A DNA stretch of 64,000 nucleotides from Aphelocoma coerulescens. Taxonomy: Eukaryota > Chordata > Aves > Passeriformes > Corvidae. The notes below the pieces were generated by a model. That model did not search any database. It worked only from the letters and a program-made list of their open reading frames with translations, and had not been told where the DNA came from. The stretch is from positions 3,100,001 through 3,164,000 of the forward strand of contig NW_027183804.1 in NCBI RefSeq assembly GCF_041296385.1, written 5' to 3'. A program made the translations under genes and the position numbers. Below, in pieces: positions 1 through 10,680 of the stretch. How positions within the stretch are numbered: the stretch's first letter is position 1; each line of letters begins with the position of its first letter.

Positions 1-188
1 GATGGTAAAGTCTGAGGGTCACTGGGGCTGGATCTTGGTTAATCACTGCAGGCAATCTTTGGCACTGATGATTGGGGGCATTGCTGAGCTGCTCCTGCTG
101 TGATTCTTTGCTGCTTTGAGCTGTAGCAAATGACACAGTTCCTTCAGTTGGTGTCTGTGTCTTTGGTGTTGGCCCTGCCCACTGGTAC
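1..188 (+). mobile_element. ERV-1, 3' end of the 5' LTR (cut by window edge)
   Basis: The first 188 bases match the end of the LTR at 3339-3570 almost base for base over the first 110 positions and again over the last 50. Between them the downstream copy has about 45 extra bases. Both copies run to a CCC-A-C-C/T stretch ending in CA, as LTRs do. The rest of this LTR lies left of the window. The sequence just after it (about 197-215, TTGGTGTAGTCTGGCAGGAT) could be a worn primer binding site, but I cannot match it to a tRNA with confidence. Confidence 0.7.
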
Positions 189-869
189 AACAAAATTGGT
201 GTAGTCTGGCAGGATCACACCAAAATGTCACTTTTTAAATGTAAATGTAAGGAATCAGTCCTGTCTGAAATCCTGGATGGGAAGAGCTTCCCTGGAGTTC
301 GCTGGCTCTGGAGTGGGCTGAGGTCGGAGCACCGTGCGAGCAGTGGGGCAGTCGGTTAAAAGGAGCTGAAGCGCTGGATGTCTTAAAATGCATCCCAAAA
401 TTGGATATGGAAAAAGGAAAAGAGCTTGTGGGTTTGGGAAGAGGAGGATGGATTTTGTTAACAGCGTATTGGAAACAGCACCAACAGAAGGAACAATTGT
501 TGTTGGAACGCTCCCACATGGAGCAATAGAAGAAGTTTTTAATCTTGAGCTTGAATTTCTTGTGCAAGTGAACTAGTAATAATATCCTAGTTTATATATA
601 TCTATAAAATGATATTTATATTGTATAGATAATAAATAATAATGTGAAATAGTGCTGACAATACGAATTCTTTAGCCATGGCTGCTCAGGGATGTAACAC
701 TAAATACCCTCCAGAAAAGGATTGGCCAGGACCCAAAGGTCACTGGTAAATTTTGTGAGATTGCACACAATGAATAAAGGAGGAAGGGATGGAATTGGCT
801 GTTTTTATAGGGTTTGCTGATACTGTGATCTGGAATGCTTTGTCTGTTCCTGTGAAAAAGACAGTGATG

Positions 870-1515
870 AAGACTGCTGGGTTTTTCATATCCCAGCCTA
901 TCCACAAGCTGCAGGATTGGTTGAGCAGATGAAGGGATTGTTAAAAGAGCAGCTGAAGAAAGGAGATGGGAACCCGTCCTGATGGAGAACCCATCTCCCA
1001 GATGTGCTCCATACCCTTAACAATGGCCCCGCTGGGGAAATGGAAACCCCTGGGTGTGCCCGGCTGCACCCAGTCTGCAAATCCACCCATGGACAGGGAG
1101 ACTTGGACTTCCTGGGAAATCCTTCTGGGTGCGATGGGCCCCGACAGGGCCACCCCAGAGGCTGCAGGGCTGGGCCTTCCTGCATCAGGATTAATTGGGA
1201 TAAATCAGAAGCAAGTGAGAGTTATCAATGCAGGAATAGGAATTCAGATTCCTCCGGGACACTTTGGTTTGATAACTGCTCGCTGGAGCTTGGCCTTGCA
1301 AAGTGTTCATGTCCTGGGAGGAGGAATTGATGCAGATTATCAAGGAGAAATCAAAGTAATTCTGTTAAATGATAATGAACAAGATTGGATTATTTAGCTC
1401 CATGACAGGCCAGCACAATTATTGATATTGCAGTTTTATAAACAATTGTGAAAAAAGGAGATCCACCTCCAGTTAGCACTGTTGGTGGAGATAAAGGGTT
1501 TGGTCCAGCAGTCCT
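870..1515 (+). pseudogene. ERV-1 pol relic: integrase end plus dUTPase
   Basis: About 880-1075 reads, across stops and frame changes, as the end of a retroviral integrase core (FHIPAYPQAAGLVEQMKG, then a [11 protein letters not shown] segment). A dUTPase follows. Residues [13 protein letters not shown] and [18 protein letters not shown] (about 1245-1360) match conserved dUTPase motifs, including the Asp and Tyr of the uracil-binding loop. The glycine-rich motif 5 survives as GGDKGFGP (about 1485-1510), but in another frame after a stop at 1396. A Trp stands where the phosphate-binding loop normally has Ser. An integrase followed by dUTPase is the order known for ERV-L-like (class III) elements, whereas betaretroviruses carry dUTPase in the protease region. 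The product would not be functional. Confidence 0.75.
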
Positions 1516-2037
1516 AATAATGGAGCCAGAGTGTGGGTCCAGAGGCCCAAAGGCCCTCCCGAGGCAGCTGAAGGAACAGCTCTGGGGAAAGACAGCACTG
1601 TTTGACTCCTGGAACCTGGGCAGAACGATGGGAATGTGTCCCTGCAGCCAAGTGTTCTGTGTGAGAACAAGGAGATGTTACAGGATATTGTTTTACAGAT
1701 CTGGCCAGACCCAATCTCCCTGTTTGCCCCACTGGCCCCTTTGGAAAATGCTCTGATCCACGGGGCTCCATGTGAAGGCTGATGTGACACTGAGTGACTT
1801 CCACACGGATTCCAGCCAGGAGCCTGGGTGCCCCTCAGGGACTGGGACCCGGCACCTCTCCAGCCAAAGGGGAAAGGCCCCACCAAGCCTTGTTACCCCT
1901 ACACCGCAGTAAAGCTGAACAGCAAAGGACCTTGGGGGCATTATTCTGGAATTAAAAAGGTGCCAGCTCCATGGACAATGGAATTATTGTTCCTAACCCC
2001 AATGAGACTGAGGAAAAAGAGTGATGCCTCCCTTTAG
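1515..2037 (+). pseudogene. ERV-1 integrase C-terminal-like relics
   Basis: Two segments look like retroviral integrase C-terminal domains. The first (about 1535-1680) begins with a basic VQRPKGPP-like stretch directly after dUTPase. The second (about 1815-2000) reads [17 protein letters not shown] and then [19 protein letters not shown], a pattern typical of gammaretrovirus-like integrases just upstream of env. Stops and frame changes separate them. Two C-terminal domains in a row suggest a recombinant or nested element rather than a single provirus. Confidence 0.5.
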
Positions 2038-2099
2038 GGTGCTTCAGCAACAACTGCAAGGAAGAGCTTCATGTTAAGAGAACATTTTCCACCCAAAGA

Positions 2100-2573
2100 G
2101 TGCCTTGGATTTCAGAAAGCCAAAGATTCTGGTTCACCCTGTGCCCCACATGCGCTGCCTCGTCCTGTGGAGTTCACATTAACGAGCTGAATCGATTATT
2201 AGAAGAAGCAGCAAATGATACTGCTAAAATATCCAACAGCACATCCTGTGAGCTCCAACAAACACGAACGGGGGCTCTGCAGACCCGCATGGCCTTGGAT
2301 TATCTGCCTGCTGGCCAAGGAGGAGCCTGGGCTATTCTAGGACAGGAATGCTGCACTGTTATCAGTGATGGGTTTGAAGTCCAACAGTCAGGAATCACCT
2401 CGGTGGAAAGAGCAGCAGAAGAGTGGCAGAAAGAAGAAAATTCTCCTTGCTGGGATTGGCTTTGGGGCTGCCAAACTGGAAGCTGCTGCCAAATGCATTT
2501 GTGGCAGTCACTGTCATCACTGCAGTGTGAGCACTTGGTGTGTTATGATTCCATGTCAGAGCTGTTGTGACAC
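2100..2573 (+). pseudogene. ERV-1 env transmembrane-subunit relic
   Basis: The frame starting at 2100 stays open for 156 codons and carries the heptad-repeat and immunosuppressive-domain region of a retroviral TM subunit: AKISNSTSCELQQTRT, then RMALDYLPAGQGG. The cysteine cluster that follows is damaged. The CC pair is present (GQECC, about 2361), but the position of the first cysteine in a C-X6-CC pattern holds Trp. No surface subunit is recognisable upstream, and no clean membrane-spanning segment follows before the frame ends. It is a dead fragment. ERV assignment is good; the class is uncertain. Confidence 0.65.
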
Positions 2574-2641
2574 TTTGTGCTGGGAAATGGAGCACTGAGA
2601 CTTGTCTAAAAAGAGACACAGTCTCTAGAAAAAGGGGGATT

Positions 2642-3570
2642 TGATAAATAACAGAGAATAGCAACTAATGAGGCATGTTTTAAAAGGAATGTGAATGATA
2701 GCTGTGAGTGATGACCTTGAGCAGCACTTAATTGGAGAACAAGAGGTGATGCCTTTATGCCTAATACCTAAATCTAAGACTCCATTATTAGAAGAATTGT
2801 TATGAAGGTTGCAGTTCATGTCTAGGTCAAAGCACTGATTGAAGTTCCAAGGCCTGAACACCAGGCCCTGAGTGAGGCCTGAACAAGAGGCCCTGGGCCA
2901 AAGCTGACCTCCTGATCAACCTTCCAACCAAATGTTATCTTTGTATCCCACTCATTAACTCATTAACAAAGTACTATTAACAATATGTTCTATGTACCTG
3001 TGCATTGGTGAAACACAGATTTACCTTTCTGTATTTAGAAACCGGACAAGGCCACATCTGGCCTTGTTTGGGGCTGTATGGTCAAAGTCAGCTCCCTTGG
3101 CTCCTCCTTGAGCCCTGGCCAGGCTTAGGAGGAAGCCAAGAGGAGGATGAAAGCAGATGTTCCCGCACTGGAAGTGCTGTCAGTTTGTTTCTCCAGCACT
3201 GTCAAAGCTGGGCCCTCTCGCAGCGGGGTTGGAGCCTCAGCTGTGGCTGGAGGCAGCTGCAGGAATTCCCAGTGTCCGGGAGTGGCTCTGCAGTCCTTGG
3301 CTGGGACAGCTTCCCGCAGCTGATGGGTGGCTCTGGGGGATGGTAAAGTCTGAGGGTCCCTGGGGCTGGATCTTGGTTAATCACTGCAGGCAATCTTTGG
3401 CACTGATGATTGGGGGCATTGCTGAGCTGCTCCTGCTGTGATTCTTTGCTAATGATTATGTGCTTTGCTGAGCTTATGCTTTTGTAATTCTTTGCAGATT
3501 TGCATTCTATAAATTGCACAATTCCTTCAGTTGGTGTCTGTGTCTTTGGTGCTGACCCTGCCCACCAGCA
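2642..3570 (+). mobile_element. ERV-1 3' LTR
   Basis: It begins with TGATAAATAACAG immediately after the polypurine tract and ends with CA at about 3570, giving roughly 929 bp. Its last 230 bp pair with the window's first 188 bases, which fixes both the element and its orientation. Differences between the pair include an indel of about 45 bp and several substitutions, so the insertion is not recent. Confidence 0.65.
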
Positions 3571-3649
3571 AAACAGGGCCCCATCCTGCCTGAGTGTTAC
3601 CTGGGAAGACAAAAACCCTGACTCCAAATGTCCCCCCTTCCTCCTTGTT

Positions 3650-3932
3650 CCCCCCACTTTATACACTGGCCATGATGTCCTGTGGTCTGGGATATGCCTG
3701 GGGTCAGTTGGGGTCACCTGTCCTGGCTGTGACCCCTGCCAAGCTCCCCCTCACCCCCAGCCCCTCCCCAGCGTGGCCGGACGAGGGGCAGGAAAGGCCT
3801 TGGCTCTGTGCAAGCTCAGCAAGAACAAAACCATCTCCGTGTGAGCAACGCTGTGCTCAGCACAGAGCCAAACACAGCCCCAGAGAAAGGCCTGGCAAGG
3901 AAATTCCCTCTGCCCCAGCCCACAGCAGCACC
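3650..3932 (+). mobile_element. Avian ERVK-type LTR fragment
   Basis: The segment runs through a CTTTATACAC stretch, ATGATGTCCTGTGGTCTGGG, GGTCAGTTGGGGTCACCTGT, AAAGGCCTTGGCTCTGTG and an end resembling CCCAGCC...CAGCACC. I recognise this succession from the right half of a very common bird ERVK LTR. The left half is missing. The assignment rests on memory of the family, not on a search. Confidence 0.5.
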
Positions 3933-4375
3933 CCATGGCCACCCACCATCACCACAGCTCCACGGGTTCCTTTCCATGCCCCCGGCCCTGGCCACGGGAC
4001 CTTGGGCTGGTGGCCACGGCAGCCGACTGCAGCCCAGGGCTCCGTGCCCGTGTCCATGGCAGCAGTGGCCGGCCACGGGCCCTGAGTGCAGGTGAGCGTG
4101 CCAATCCCCATGGCAGCGGGGCCGAGCGTTGGTGTCCATGGCACCAAAGTGAGGAACGGGTCCCTGTGGCCGCTGCCGTGGCACCTGAGGGCATCAGCGA
4201 GTGTCAGTGCAATTGTAGCTGGCACCAGCCCCGGCACCGCTCTGTCCTGAGGGCTGCCATGGCAGCCGAGGGCAGCCACAGGTCTGCGGGCAAGTGGCCA
4301 CGGACCCTGAGTGCAGCAATGGCTCCTGGGGGGGTTTCCAAGGGAACTGGAACTGATGAGGGTTGCCATGGCATC
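3933..4375. repeat. Degenerate GC-rich CATGGCA repeat
   Basis: Motifs such as CCATGGCA, GGCCACGG and CCCTGAGTGCAG recur at irregular spacing, as in an old minisatellite. Long open frames here on both strands follow from the composition and show no domain. Confidence 0.4.
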
Positions 4376-4860
4376 CAACCCCCTGGGATGTCACACAGCC
4401 ACCCTGGGATGTCACACAGCCACTCTGGGATGTCACACAGCCATTCTGTGATGTCACAACCAGTCAGTGATGTCATAGCCTGCTCCATGATGTCAGAACT
4501 CTGCCCAGTGATATCATAGCCATATCTGTGATGTCACATGACAACCCTGTGATGTCATAGCCACTCTGTGATGTCACACCACCTGTAATGTCACAGACCT
4601 CTCTGTGACATCACACAACTGCTCTGTGATGTCACAGCTGACTCTGTCATGTCATACAGCCATCCTGTGGTGTCACAATCTCCTCTGTGATGTCACAGAG
4701 CTACTCCATGATGTCACAGTGGACTCTGTGATGTCATACAGCCACCCTGTGATGTCACAACCCACTCTGTGATGTCACACCAATACCCTGTGATGTCACA
4801 GCCCGCTCTGTGATGTCACACAGCCCCTTTCTGACATCACAGCTGCTCTGTGGGTCTGGG
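4376..4860. repeat. TGATGTCA minisatellite
   Basis: About 20 imperfect units of 22-28 bp have the consensus CTCTGTGATGTCACACAGCC. Some fifteen contain the exact 8-mer TGATGTCA, a one-base variant of the CRE/ATF site TGACGTCA. Two units carry it inverted (TGACATCA). The core TGTGATGTCACA is itself almost a perfect inverted repeat. Confidence 0.85.
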
Positions 4861-5335
4861 ACACAGGCACAGAGGTGGTACCAACACTTCAGTGAAACAA
4901 AACCTCCTCAGCACCAGCGCAGCACGAAGCAGCAGCATTCTTTATTGGGCTGGATGCACGAGGGGAGAGCCCCTCCCAAAGTCGTGTGTGCCGAGTTCAG
5001 GAATGTTCCTGTTTGCAGACTGGGTTTCACAGACACATTCCCAGATTGTCCCACAAGAAACACACACACGAGAATCATTGCCCCAAAATCATTGCATATT
5101 TCCCCCACCCCTTTGCACATCCCTTCTTCTGCCCTGGGGGTCTCTTTGGGGGTCCCTGGTGGTCGGTGACCCCAAAGCCAGCCCTGACTGCCCGGTGAAC
5201 TGGTGAAAGTTGGCACACCTGGGCTGGTTGCTGCCCACAGAATCAGCCTTGTGCGGTTCCACGGCCAGTGGCTTTTGGAGAAGAAGCATTGTATGAACCC
5301 ACCAGGTGCAAACGGTTTTTCATCTGGCAAATTTC
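4861..5335 (-). mobile_element. ERV-2 3' LTR (minus strand)
   Basis: On the minus strand a purine tract (AGAGGGGGAAA, about 5328-5342) follows the env relic, and about 470 bp of LTR-like sequence follows that. A polyadenylation signal AATAAA lies at 4946-4941. The far edge near 4861 abuts the TGATGTCA minisatellite and is not sharply defined. No second LTR copy of this element is visible in the window. Confidence 0.5.
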
Positions 5336-6905
5336 CCCCTCTTGGAGGGTTGGGAAGCTTCTCTTCCCTTCAAGCCTTCATAAGCCTCACTCTGCTCCTT
5401 TACTCACATCCCACGAGTTCCTCAGCTGCTTTCACAACCATGTTCTTTACACAGCTCAAAGCAAGTGTCAGAAGCACAAGTATTGCTGTGATCCCAGTTA
5501 GACTTTGCAAAAGTCAGGCCAACCATCAGTCAGGGGAAATCCAAGTCCTTTAAATATTTTATCCAAACAGTTACTGTCTAACCCTCCCTTTAATTCCCTG
5601 CTGGATGCAGCAGCCGATTTTATCCTCTCTCCCTGATCATCCAATCCAGCATCACATTTGGAATGTGCACACAACAAGTGCTGCTGTTTCAGTTCAAGAA
5701 TCCACATACTCCCTGTCCATGTAACAGCAATAGGGCTAAAGCAAATCTGCTATGTAAGGTCATTTTAGCTGTGGCTGGCAATTGTTCCTTTATTTCAGCA
5801 AACCCCAAAGGAGCTGCATTCACTCAAGTTTCCATCTGCAGAGCCCAATGGTGTGTGGCTGGTCTGTTCCTAAAGGCAGATCTGTGCGGAGCAGAGATGG
5901 ATTCTAAAATCCATCCCGCTGTAGTTCCCGCACTGGGATGTTTCCAAGTTCCATCCCCTTTAACCTTTCCCCACAGTCGGGTTCCCGGTGGTGACTCCTT
6001 GCACGAGGGACGGAACGTTAATACCCCCAGTGTCCATGGTGCTCCTGATTCTCCCAGGGCCAAACGTCTGCTCCAAATTCCATCACTTCCCACCCATCCT
6101 GGGGCTCCTAAGGATCTGACCGTGCCCTGCTGACACTCTGTGCCTCTCCAAGGCTCGCTGTTTGTTGGCTGAGCCCAGGTGTCACTGAGAAAGGCAGAAT
6201 CATTTCTACAAACACAGCCCAGCCTCAGAGCCTGGGCCACAGCCAGGAGCTGCTGGACTTCAGGATTCCAAACAGCTCAAGTGTCTGTCCCAGGGCAATC
6301 CCACTTTTCCTTTGTCCTGGGATCCTTTGGCCTTGACCTTGTTCAATCAGGATATTTTATACCCACCTGTAAGGGGTCCTGTGGGAGGCCTGGGCTCCCT
6401 TCCCAGCCCAGACACCCCAGAACTGGCTGGAAACATTCCCATTGTCCTGTCTGAGGGCGATTCCATACTGCTGAAATTTGACAGCCCCAGGGGGTATCAG
6501 TGCAATCTGTCAGCTGATCAATATTTCCTGAGGTAATTTCCTGACCCGGTTTGGAAATGTTACAATTCTCAGCACTATTGTTCTGATGTGCCCATGGTAA
6601 GGAATATTCTCCTTCCATCCCTGTCCAGGTGCCCTGGGTGCTATTTCCTTCCCACAAGTGTTCCCAGATTTTTGTCAAATTGCTGACTTCAGCTCCCCAT
6701 GGAACTGGATTTTCTGCAGAGGTTGGTGTTGGCAAACAAGCTGTTACAGGGGTCACATTCTGTCATCTGCCAACATCTTGCACTGACTTTGAAAACTGCA
6801 TTTCCCTTCCCAGAAGTCAGGAACATCGTTTCTATTACTATTATAAATACACAATTATTGATCATCTTCATCCAGATCCAATAAATAGTATCCCCTTAGA
6901 AAATC
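5336..6905 (-). pseudogene. ERV-2 env relic
   Basis: The stretch lies between an integrase relic and an LTR on the same strand, which is the position of env. The longest frames (6756-6343 and 6240-5824) contain possible N-glycosylation sites and Trp-rich segments such as LTKIWEHLWEGN. Near 5660-5715 a Cys followed by a CC pair and CVHIPNVMLDW resembles a TM-subunit cysteine cluster, but it is split by a stop and frame changes. No continuous reading frame exists. Confidence 0.45.
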
Positions 6906-7905
6906 CTATTCAATACCTAAAACAATAGGATTGATGTAAAACCCCAAACTCCACGGTGTCAGACAGTCTTGTGTCTGCTGTGTTTAATGTGTGCTCGCTG
7001 GTTTTACCCACATGTGATGAACCCCGAGTTTGATTCCTTCTACCTTGAGTGCAGGGTAGGTTACCAGGAGGACTTGAGATGGTCCCTTCCACTTTGGCTG
7101 GATTGTTCCAAAATTCCAGGTGCTGATGCACACCGGATCTCCTGGTTGGAAAGGATGTACAGGCGAGTCCAGCCCCAATGATCTGTTGAGAACCACGCAC
7201 CTTTTAAGGCTTACAAGAGTTAGTCCCAGTGCTATTAAATATTCATTTCAGCAAAACTTCTGAGCCTTCCCTTGTCTTGTTGGTGCCACATGGGAAAACT
7301 TCTGGCCATCCAGAAAAAGGATCCACCAATGCCAAAATGTGCCAGTCCCCCTTCTGCCTGGGCAGTTCTGCAAAATCAGTTGGCCAAAATCACCTGGTGA
7401 TTCCCATTTAACCAGCCCTGGAGGCAGCCTTCTTCCTTCAAAACCAATCACATCTTTCTCAACAACTGATCTATCATTTTTTGCCATTTTTGTGCTTACT
7501 GGATGCCTTTGTAAACTGGCCACCATATTCTCCATTTCCTCATGTGTTTCCTGATGTTTGAGTTCCGTTCTACATTAATTGTGGAGCTACAATTACCTGC
7601 CCACAGGGGTTTACCAATCACCTGCTGGGATTTTCCGGAGCTGCTGCTGCTGGGGCTGACTGCCTGTCCTGATCACTGGAATCTGGTTTTTGTTGCAGAA
7701 CATTCCAGTTTTTGCCAGGTATTAGTGCAAGGAGAGCTTTTTCAGCACCCTCTTGAGCTGTTTGGTCAGCCAATGGATTCCCTGGATTACCTGGGGACTC
7801 TCCAAACCCATGGGCTTTCTCTGATTTCCTTTGGACCAGGGATCAAAGGTTCTCCCCAGAACCCTTCAGTGCTGCCTGCAGGTGCTGCCATTCCTCAGAT
7901 CTGTT
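6906..7905 (-). pseudogene. ERV-2 pol relic: integrase
   Basis: In minus-strand order, 7535-7250 contains parts of an integrase catalytic core (FWHWWILFLDGQKFSHVAP, which aligns with the region around the second catalytic Asp). The frame at 7196-6984 is an SH3-like integrase C-terminus: FQPGDPVCISTWN, WKGPSQVLLVTYPALKVEGI, VHHMWVKPAS. This pattern is typical of gammaretrovirus-like (class I) elements. The further upstream part (7905-7540) reads with several stops as the RNase H/integrase junction. The gene is truncated at about 7905, where a minisatellite begins. Confidence 0.65.
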
Positions 7906-7914
7906 GAAATTCAA

Positions 7915-8310
7915 GAGGATGAGGCCACGGGGTGTCCCAATGGTGCCTTGGTTCCATGGGCCCCGCAGTGTAACCATGGTGTCCTTGGTTCTGCAGTGTC
8001 ACAATGGACCCTTCATTCCATGAGGCCCCACAGTGTGGCAATGGTCCCTTGAGTCCATGAGGCCCCACAAGGTCACAATGGTCCCTTGGTTCCATGGCCC
8101 CGCACTCTCACAATGCTCTCCTTGGCTGCACAAGGTCCCGGAGTGGCACAAGGGTCTCCTTGGTGCAGAGACCAGGGCAGAAGGGTTCCACAAGGCCCCA
8201 GCGTGTCACAAGGATCTCTTTGGATCTGCAGTGGCAGAACTGACCCTGGGTTACACGAGATCCTCCTGTGTCCCAAGGGCTCCTTGGTTCCACAGGGCCT
8301 GATTCTCTGA
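7915..8310 (-). repeat. 37-bp minisatellite, inverted relative to the array
   Basis: About ten degenerate units read, on the minus strand, TGGAACCAAGGRNCCATTGT followed by GACACTGYGGGGCCTCA. This is the same monomer that is nested in each 2.2-kb unit right of 20110, but here it lies in the opposite orientation and is more diverged. It starts at the broken end of ERV-2. Confidence 0.85.
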
Positions 8311-9071
8311 CACTTCAGAGATGGTGTTGGACAGTTTCTATTTTCCCGCAGTTTGGTGACGGAAGGAGCACGCTGGGCAGAGCACGGAGATGCTGCTGCT
8401 GTCTGCTCAGGGGAAAGGGCCCAACAAGGCTGAGGGGCTGGGAGGCTGCTGGAAGGGCCGTGCCCCACATGGGGCAGCTTTGCTGGGAGGGAGGGAACAG
8501 CAGGAGAGACACGCAGTGCCCCACAGAGCAGCTGGGCAGGGGGACACTGGGCATGAGGAGGAGGAAATGTCCCTCCCAGGGCAGCGCTGGGGCAGGAGAA
8601 GCACCCAGAGGGAGGATGAGCTCAGGGCATGTGTGTGTGCCCAAGGCACAGAGGGTGAGGCTGGGCACAGCTCAGGCCAGGGCTGGCAGTGGCAGGGCAG
8701 AGCTGGCGGGGCAGCGAGATGGGAGTGTGCAGCCTGCAGGGACACAGCAGCAGCGGTGGGACAGCGCAGGACAAGCTGTGCTGGACATGGCCAAGGGCCC
8801 TGGCAGGGCTGGCAGTGCCCAGGAGAAGCCAAGCCTTGGTGCCCTGGGGCACAGCAGCGTCTGTGCCACCAAGGGCTGGGAGGAGACACCTTGTCCTGAG
8901 GCCCTGGGGCCTCCTGGCACAGCCCCAGCAAGGCTGGGCACTGTCAGCCCCTTGTCCTGCCCTCAGCATCCCCCCACATCCCAGTGGCCTCAGGGATCTG
9001 CTGGAAGGAGTCCCTGGGGAGCCTTGGTCAGGAATGGCCCTGGGGGGCTCCTGAATGCTCCCAGGGACTGC
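8311..9071. other. GC-rich stretch, no gene recognised
   Basis: Both strands have long open frames (for example 8268-9215 plus, 9143-8622 minus), but they are rich in Ala, Gly, Pro and Arg, overlap one another and contain no domain I can identify. The stretch lies downstream, on the minus strand, of PIM-like exon relics, so old intron or 3' sequence of that family is possible. Confidence 0.4.
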
Positions 9072-9480
9072 AGGGTTTTCAAAGGACTTTGGCTTTGGCT
9101 TTTGCCCGGGAGTCTGAGAGCTTTGTGCAATCCTGGCCCCCAATTATCTGCTCTAATGAGTCCCTGGAGATTCTCTGTCAGTAACAACGCTCAGTGGGGC
9201 TCATTAATGCTTTGAGATACTCCAGGGTAATTAAAGTACCTCTTTTTGACACTGACTCTCTGAGAGGTTTGTGCAGTCATGGTCCCCAATTATCTGCTTT
9301 AATCAGTCCCTTGAGAGCCTTGGTCATTAACAAGAGTTCATTAATGCTTCAAGGTACTTCTGGTTTTTCTAAGGTACTTTCCTTTTTCCACACTTGAGTC
9401 TCTGAGAGCTTTGTGCAGCCATGGTCTCCAGACCTCTGCTTTAATCAGTCCCTTGAGAGCTTTGTACTGACACACATGTA
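9072..9480. repeat. About 143-bp segment in three tandem copies
   Basis: GAGTCTCTGAGAGCTTTGTG recurs, with changes, at 9110, 9254 and 9396. Each copy continues with ATGGTCCCCAATTATCTGC, CTTTAATCAGTCCCTTGAGA and an ATTAATGCTT stretch. The spacing is 144 and 142 bp. The last copy is incomplete. Confidence 0.8.
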
Positions 9481-9594
9481 TTGGCAGCCACTGAAGAATT
9501 GGCTGCAGCCGCCCCAGCAAAGGGGGAACCTTTGGTGCCCGGCCAGGCCGTGCCATGCCCATCTCTGGCAGCATCCCCCTGGCTCTGGACTCAC

Positions 9595-9770
9595 CTGCAC
9601 ACTGGCCGTGGAGCGTGTCTTTGGAGAAGGTGCCAGAATCAAAGGCCATCATCTTCAGCTGCCACTGGCCAGCTCCAGGAAGAGGTTGTCAGCCTTGAGC
9701 TCCTCCTTAGTGTCTCCAGCAGCAGCAGCCCCACCTGCTACAGCTTCTCCAGGGGCTCCTTCTCCTTCCC
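9595..9770 (-). pseudogene. PIM-like kinase pseudoexon (DFG region)
   Basis: On the minus strand, reading across a one-base frame change, there is KADNLFLELASGS followed by LKMMAFDSGTFSKDT and GQCAG. In passerine PIM-like kinases this region reads as the catalytic-loop end, the DFG magnesium-binding motif and the start of the activation segment. Here the DFG is replaced by FDS. The exon ends at 9595 with a good donor, CAG/GTGAGT. The upstream HRD-containing part has a stop. It cannot encode an active kinase. Confidence 0.6.
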
Positions 9771-10051
9771 TGGGGCCACACCAGGCTCTCAGGGTTCTGC
9801 CCAGGGCCCCAGCCATCAGTGAACCAGGCAAGCAAAACCAGGGGGGATGGTGGCCACCAGTGCTTGCCAGAGCAGGCCTCCAGCTCAGCTGCAGCCCAAG
9901 AGCTGCGTGTTCCCTTCTGATGCTCCCTGCTCAGAGCTCCAGGCAGGACAAAATCGTCTGCTTTGCTTTGCCACTGATTGCCAAGAGATGTGTGGGGCTG
10001 TTACCTGCCAGGCCCCTGGATCACACTGTGCCCGTGGCTCTCTGCCATCCT

Positions 10052-10189
10052 CTAGGGCACATGAACACCCTGCAGCCAAGGGGCACTGAAGAGCTCTTCC
10101 AAGGACGGCCTGTCCAAGGGCTGCATGGACAAGCACCTCTTAAGAACATCCTGGCACTCTGGGCACAGAAACCAGAAACCACCAGGCAG
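10052..10189 (-). pseudogene. PIM-like kinase last exon
   Basis: After a plausible acceptor (CTTCTGCAG) at 10190-10191 the minus strand encodes 45 residues and a TAG stop at 10052-10054. CPECQDVLKRCLSMQPLDRP and SLEELFSAPWLQ match the C-lobe end of PIM-like Ser/Thr kinases, with the conserved Arg of subdomain XI. The exon is open, but the exons that should precede it on the minus strand (beyond 10190) are not visible. The DFG-type exon at 9595 lies on the wrong side to belong to it. It is probably the tail of a second, mostly lost copy. Confidence 0.65.
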
Positions 10190-10439
10190 CTGCAGAAGGA
10201 TCCCGCCCGCTTTGCCCCCCGTTCCCGTGCCCAGGCCATGCTGGCTGTGCCCAGAGCTGGGCCTAAACTTGCCCATGGATTCTGGGCTTTGGAGGGCAGC
10301 AGGAGAGCAGGACATGTGCCACCTGCTCAGAGCTGCCAGAGCGGGATGCTCCTGAGCCCGCTGCTGGCTCCCAGCACTGCTATTCCCCCCGTGCCGCAGA
10401 GATGAGGGATCCACACAAAAGGAACCAGACCAGGAGCCC

Positions 10440-10680
10440 ACACTTTCATTGCCTGCCAGAAATGGGTCTCATTTTGCTCTGCATTCCTTTCCTAGCAGGT
10501 GTTATCTATTAAAAACAAGAGAAAAAAGAAAAGAACCAGAAAAGTATGAGAGATAAAAACAAACCCCAAATGTGGAGTGAAAAGTCTTCTGCAACTTTGG
10601 ATTCAGAGGGAATTGATATTTTTTAAAAGAGAACTGAGTTATTAACCTTTTTTTTTGTTTCATTCAGTACTCACATTGTT
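10440..10680. other. AT-rich stretch, nothing recognised
   Basis: This is A-rich on the plus strand (AAAACAAGAGAAAAAAGAAAAG), with a T run just before the TTCC microsatellite. There is no open frame of note. Confidence 0.4.

Larger units (their letters stand above)
189..2641 (+). mobile_element. ERV-1 internal region, heavily deleted
   Basis: Only about 2.45 kb separates the two LTRs, so gag, protease and reverse transcriptase are gone. What remains, in order, is integrase, dUTPase, a further integrase C-terminal-like segment and an env transmembrane-subunit relic. A polypurine tract (AGAAAAAGGGGGA, 2627-2639) sits directly before the 3' LTR. Every frame is interrupted. Positions 189-600 are AT-rich toward the right end and hold nothing I recognise, apart from a 62-codon open frame at 388-576 with no family match. 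Confidence 0.7.

Noticed and set aside
4376..4860. CRP-like TGTGA-N-TCACA operator cluster
   Set aside because: The resemblance is to a bacterial activator site and has no meaning in a bird genome. Tandem duplication explains the repetition.
8268..9215. 315-codon plus-strand gene
   Set aside because: Overlapping frames of similar length on the minus strand, GC-driven composition and no recognisable domain.
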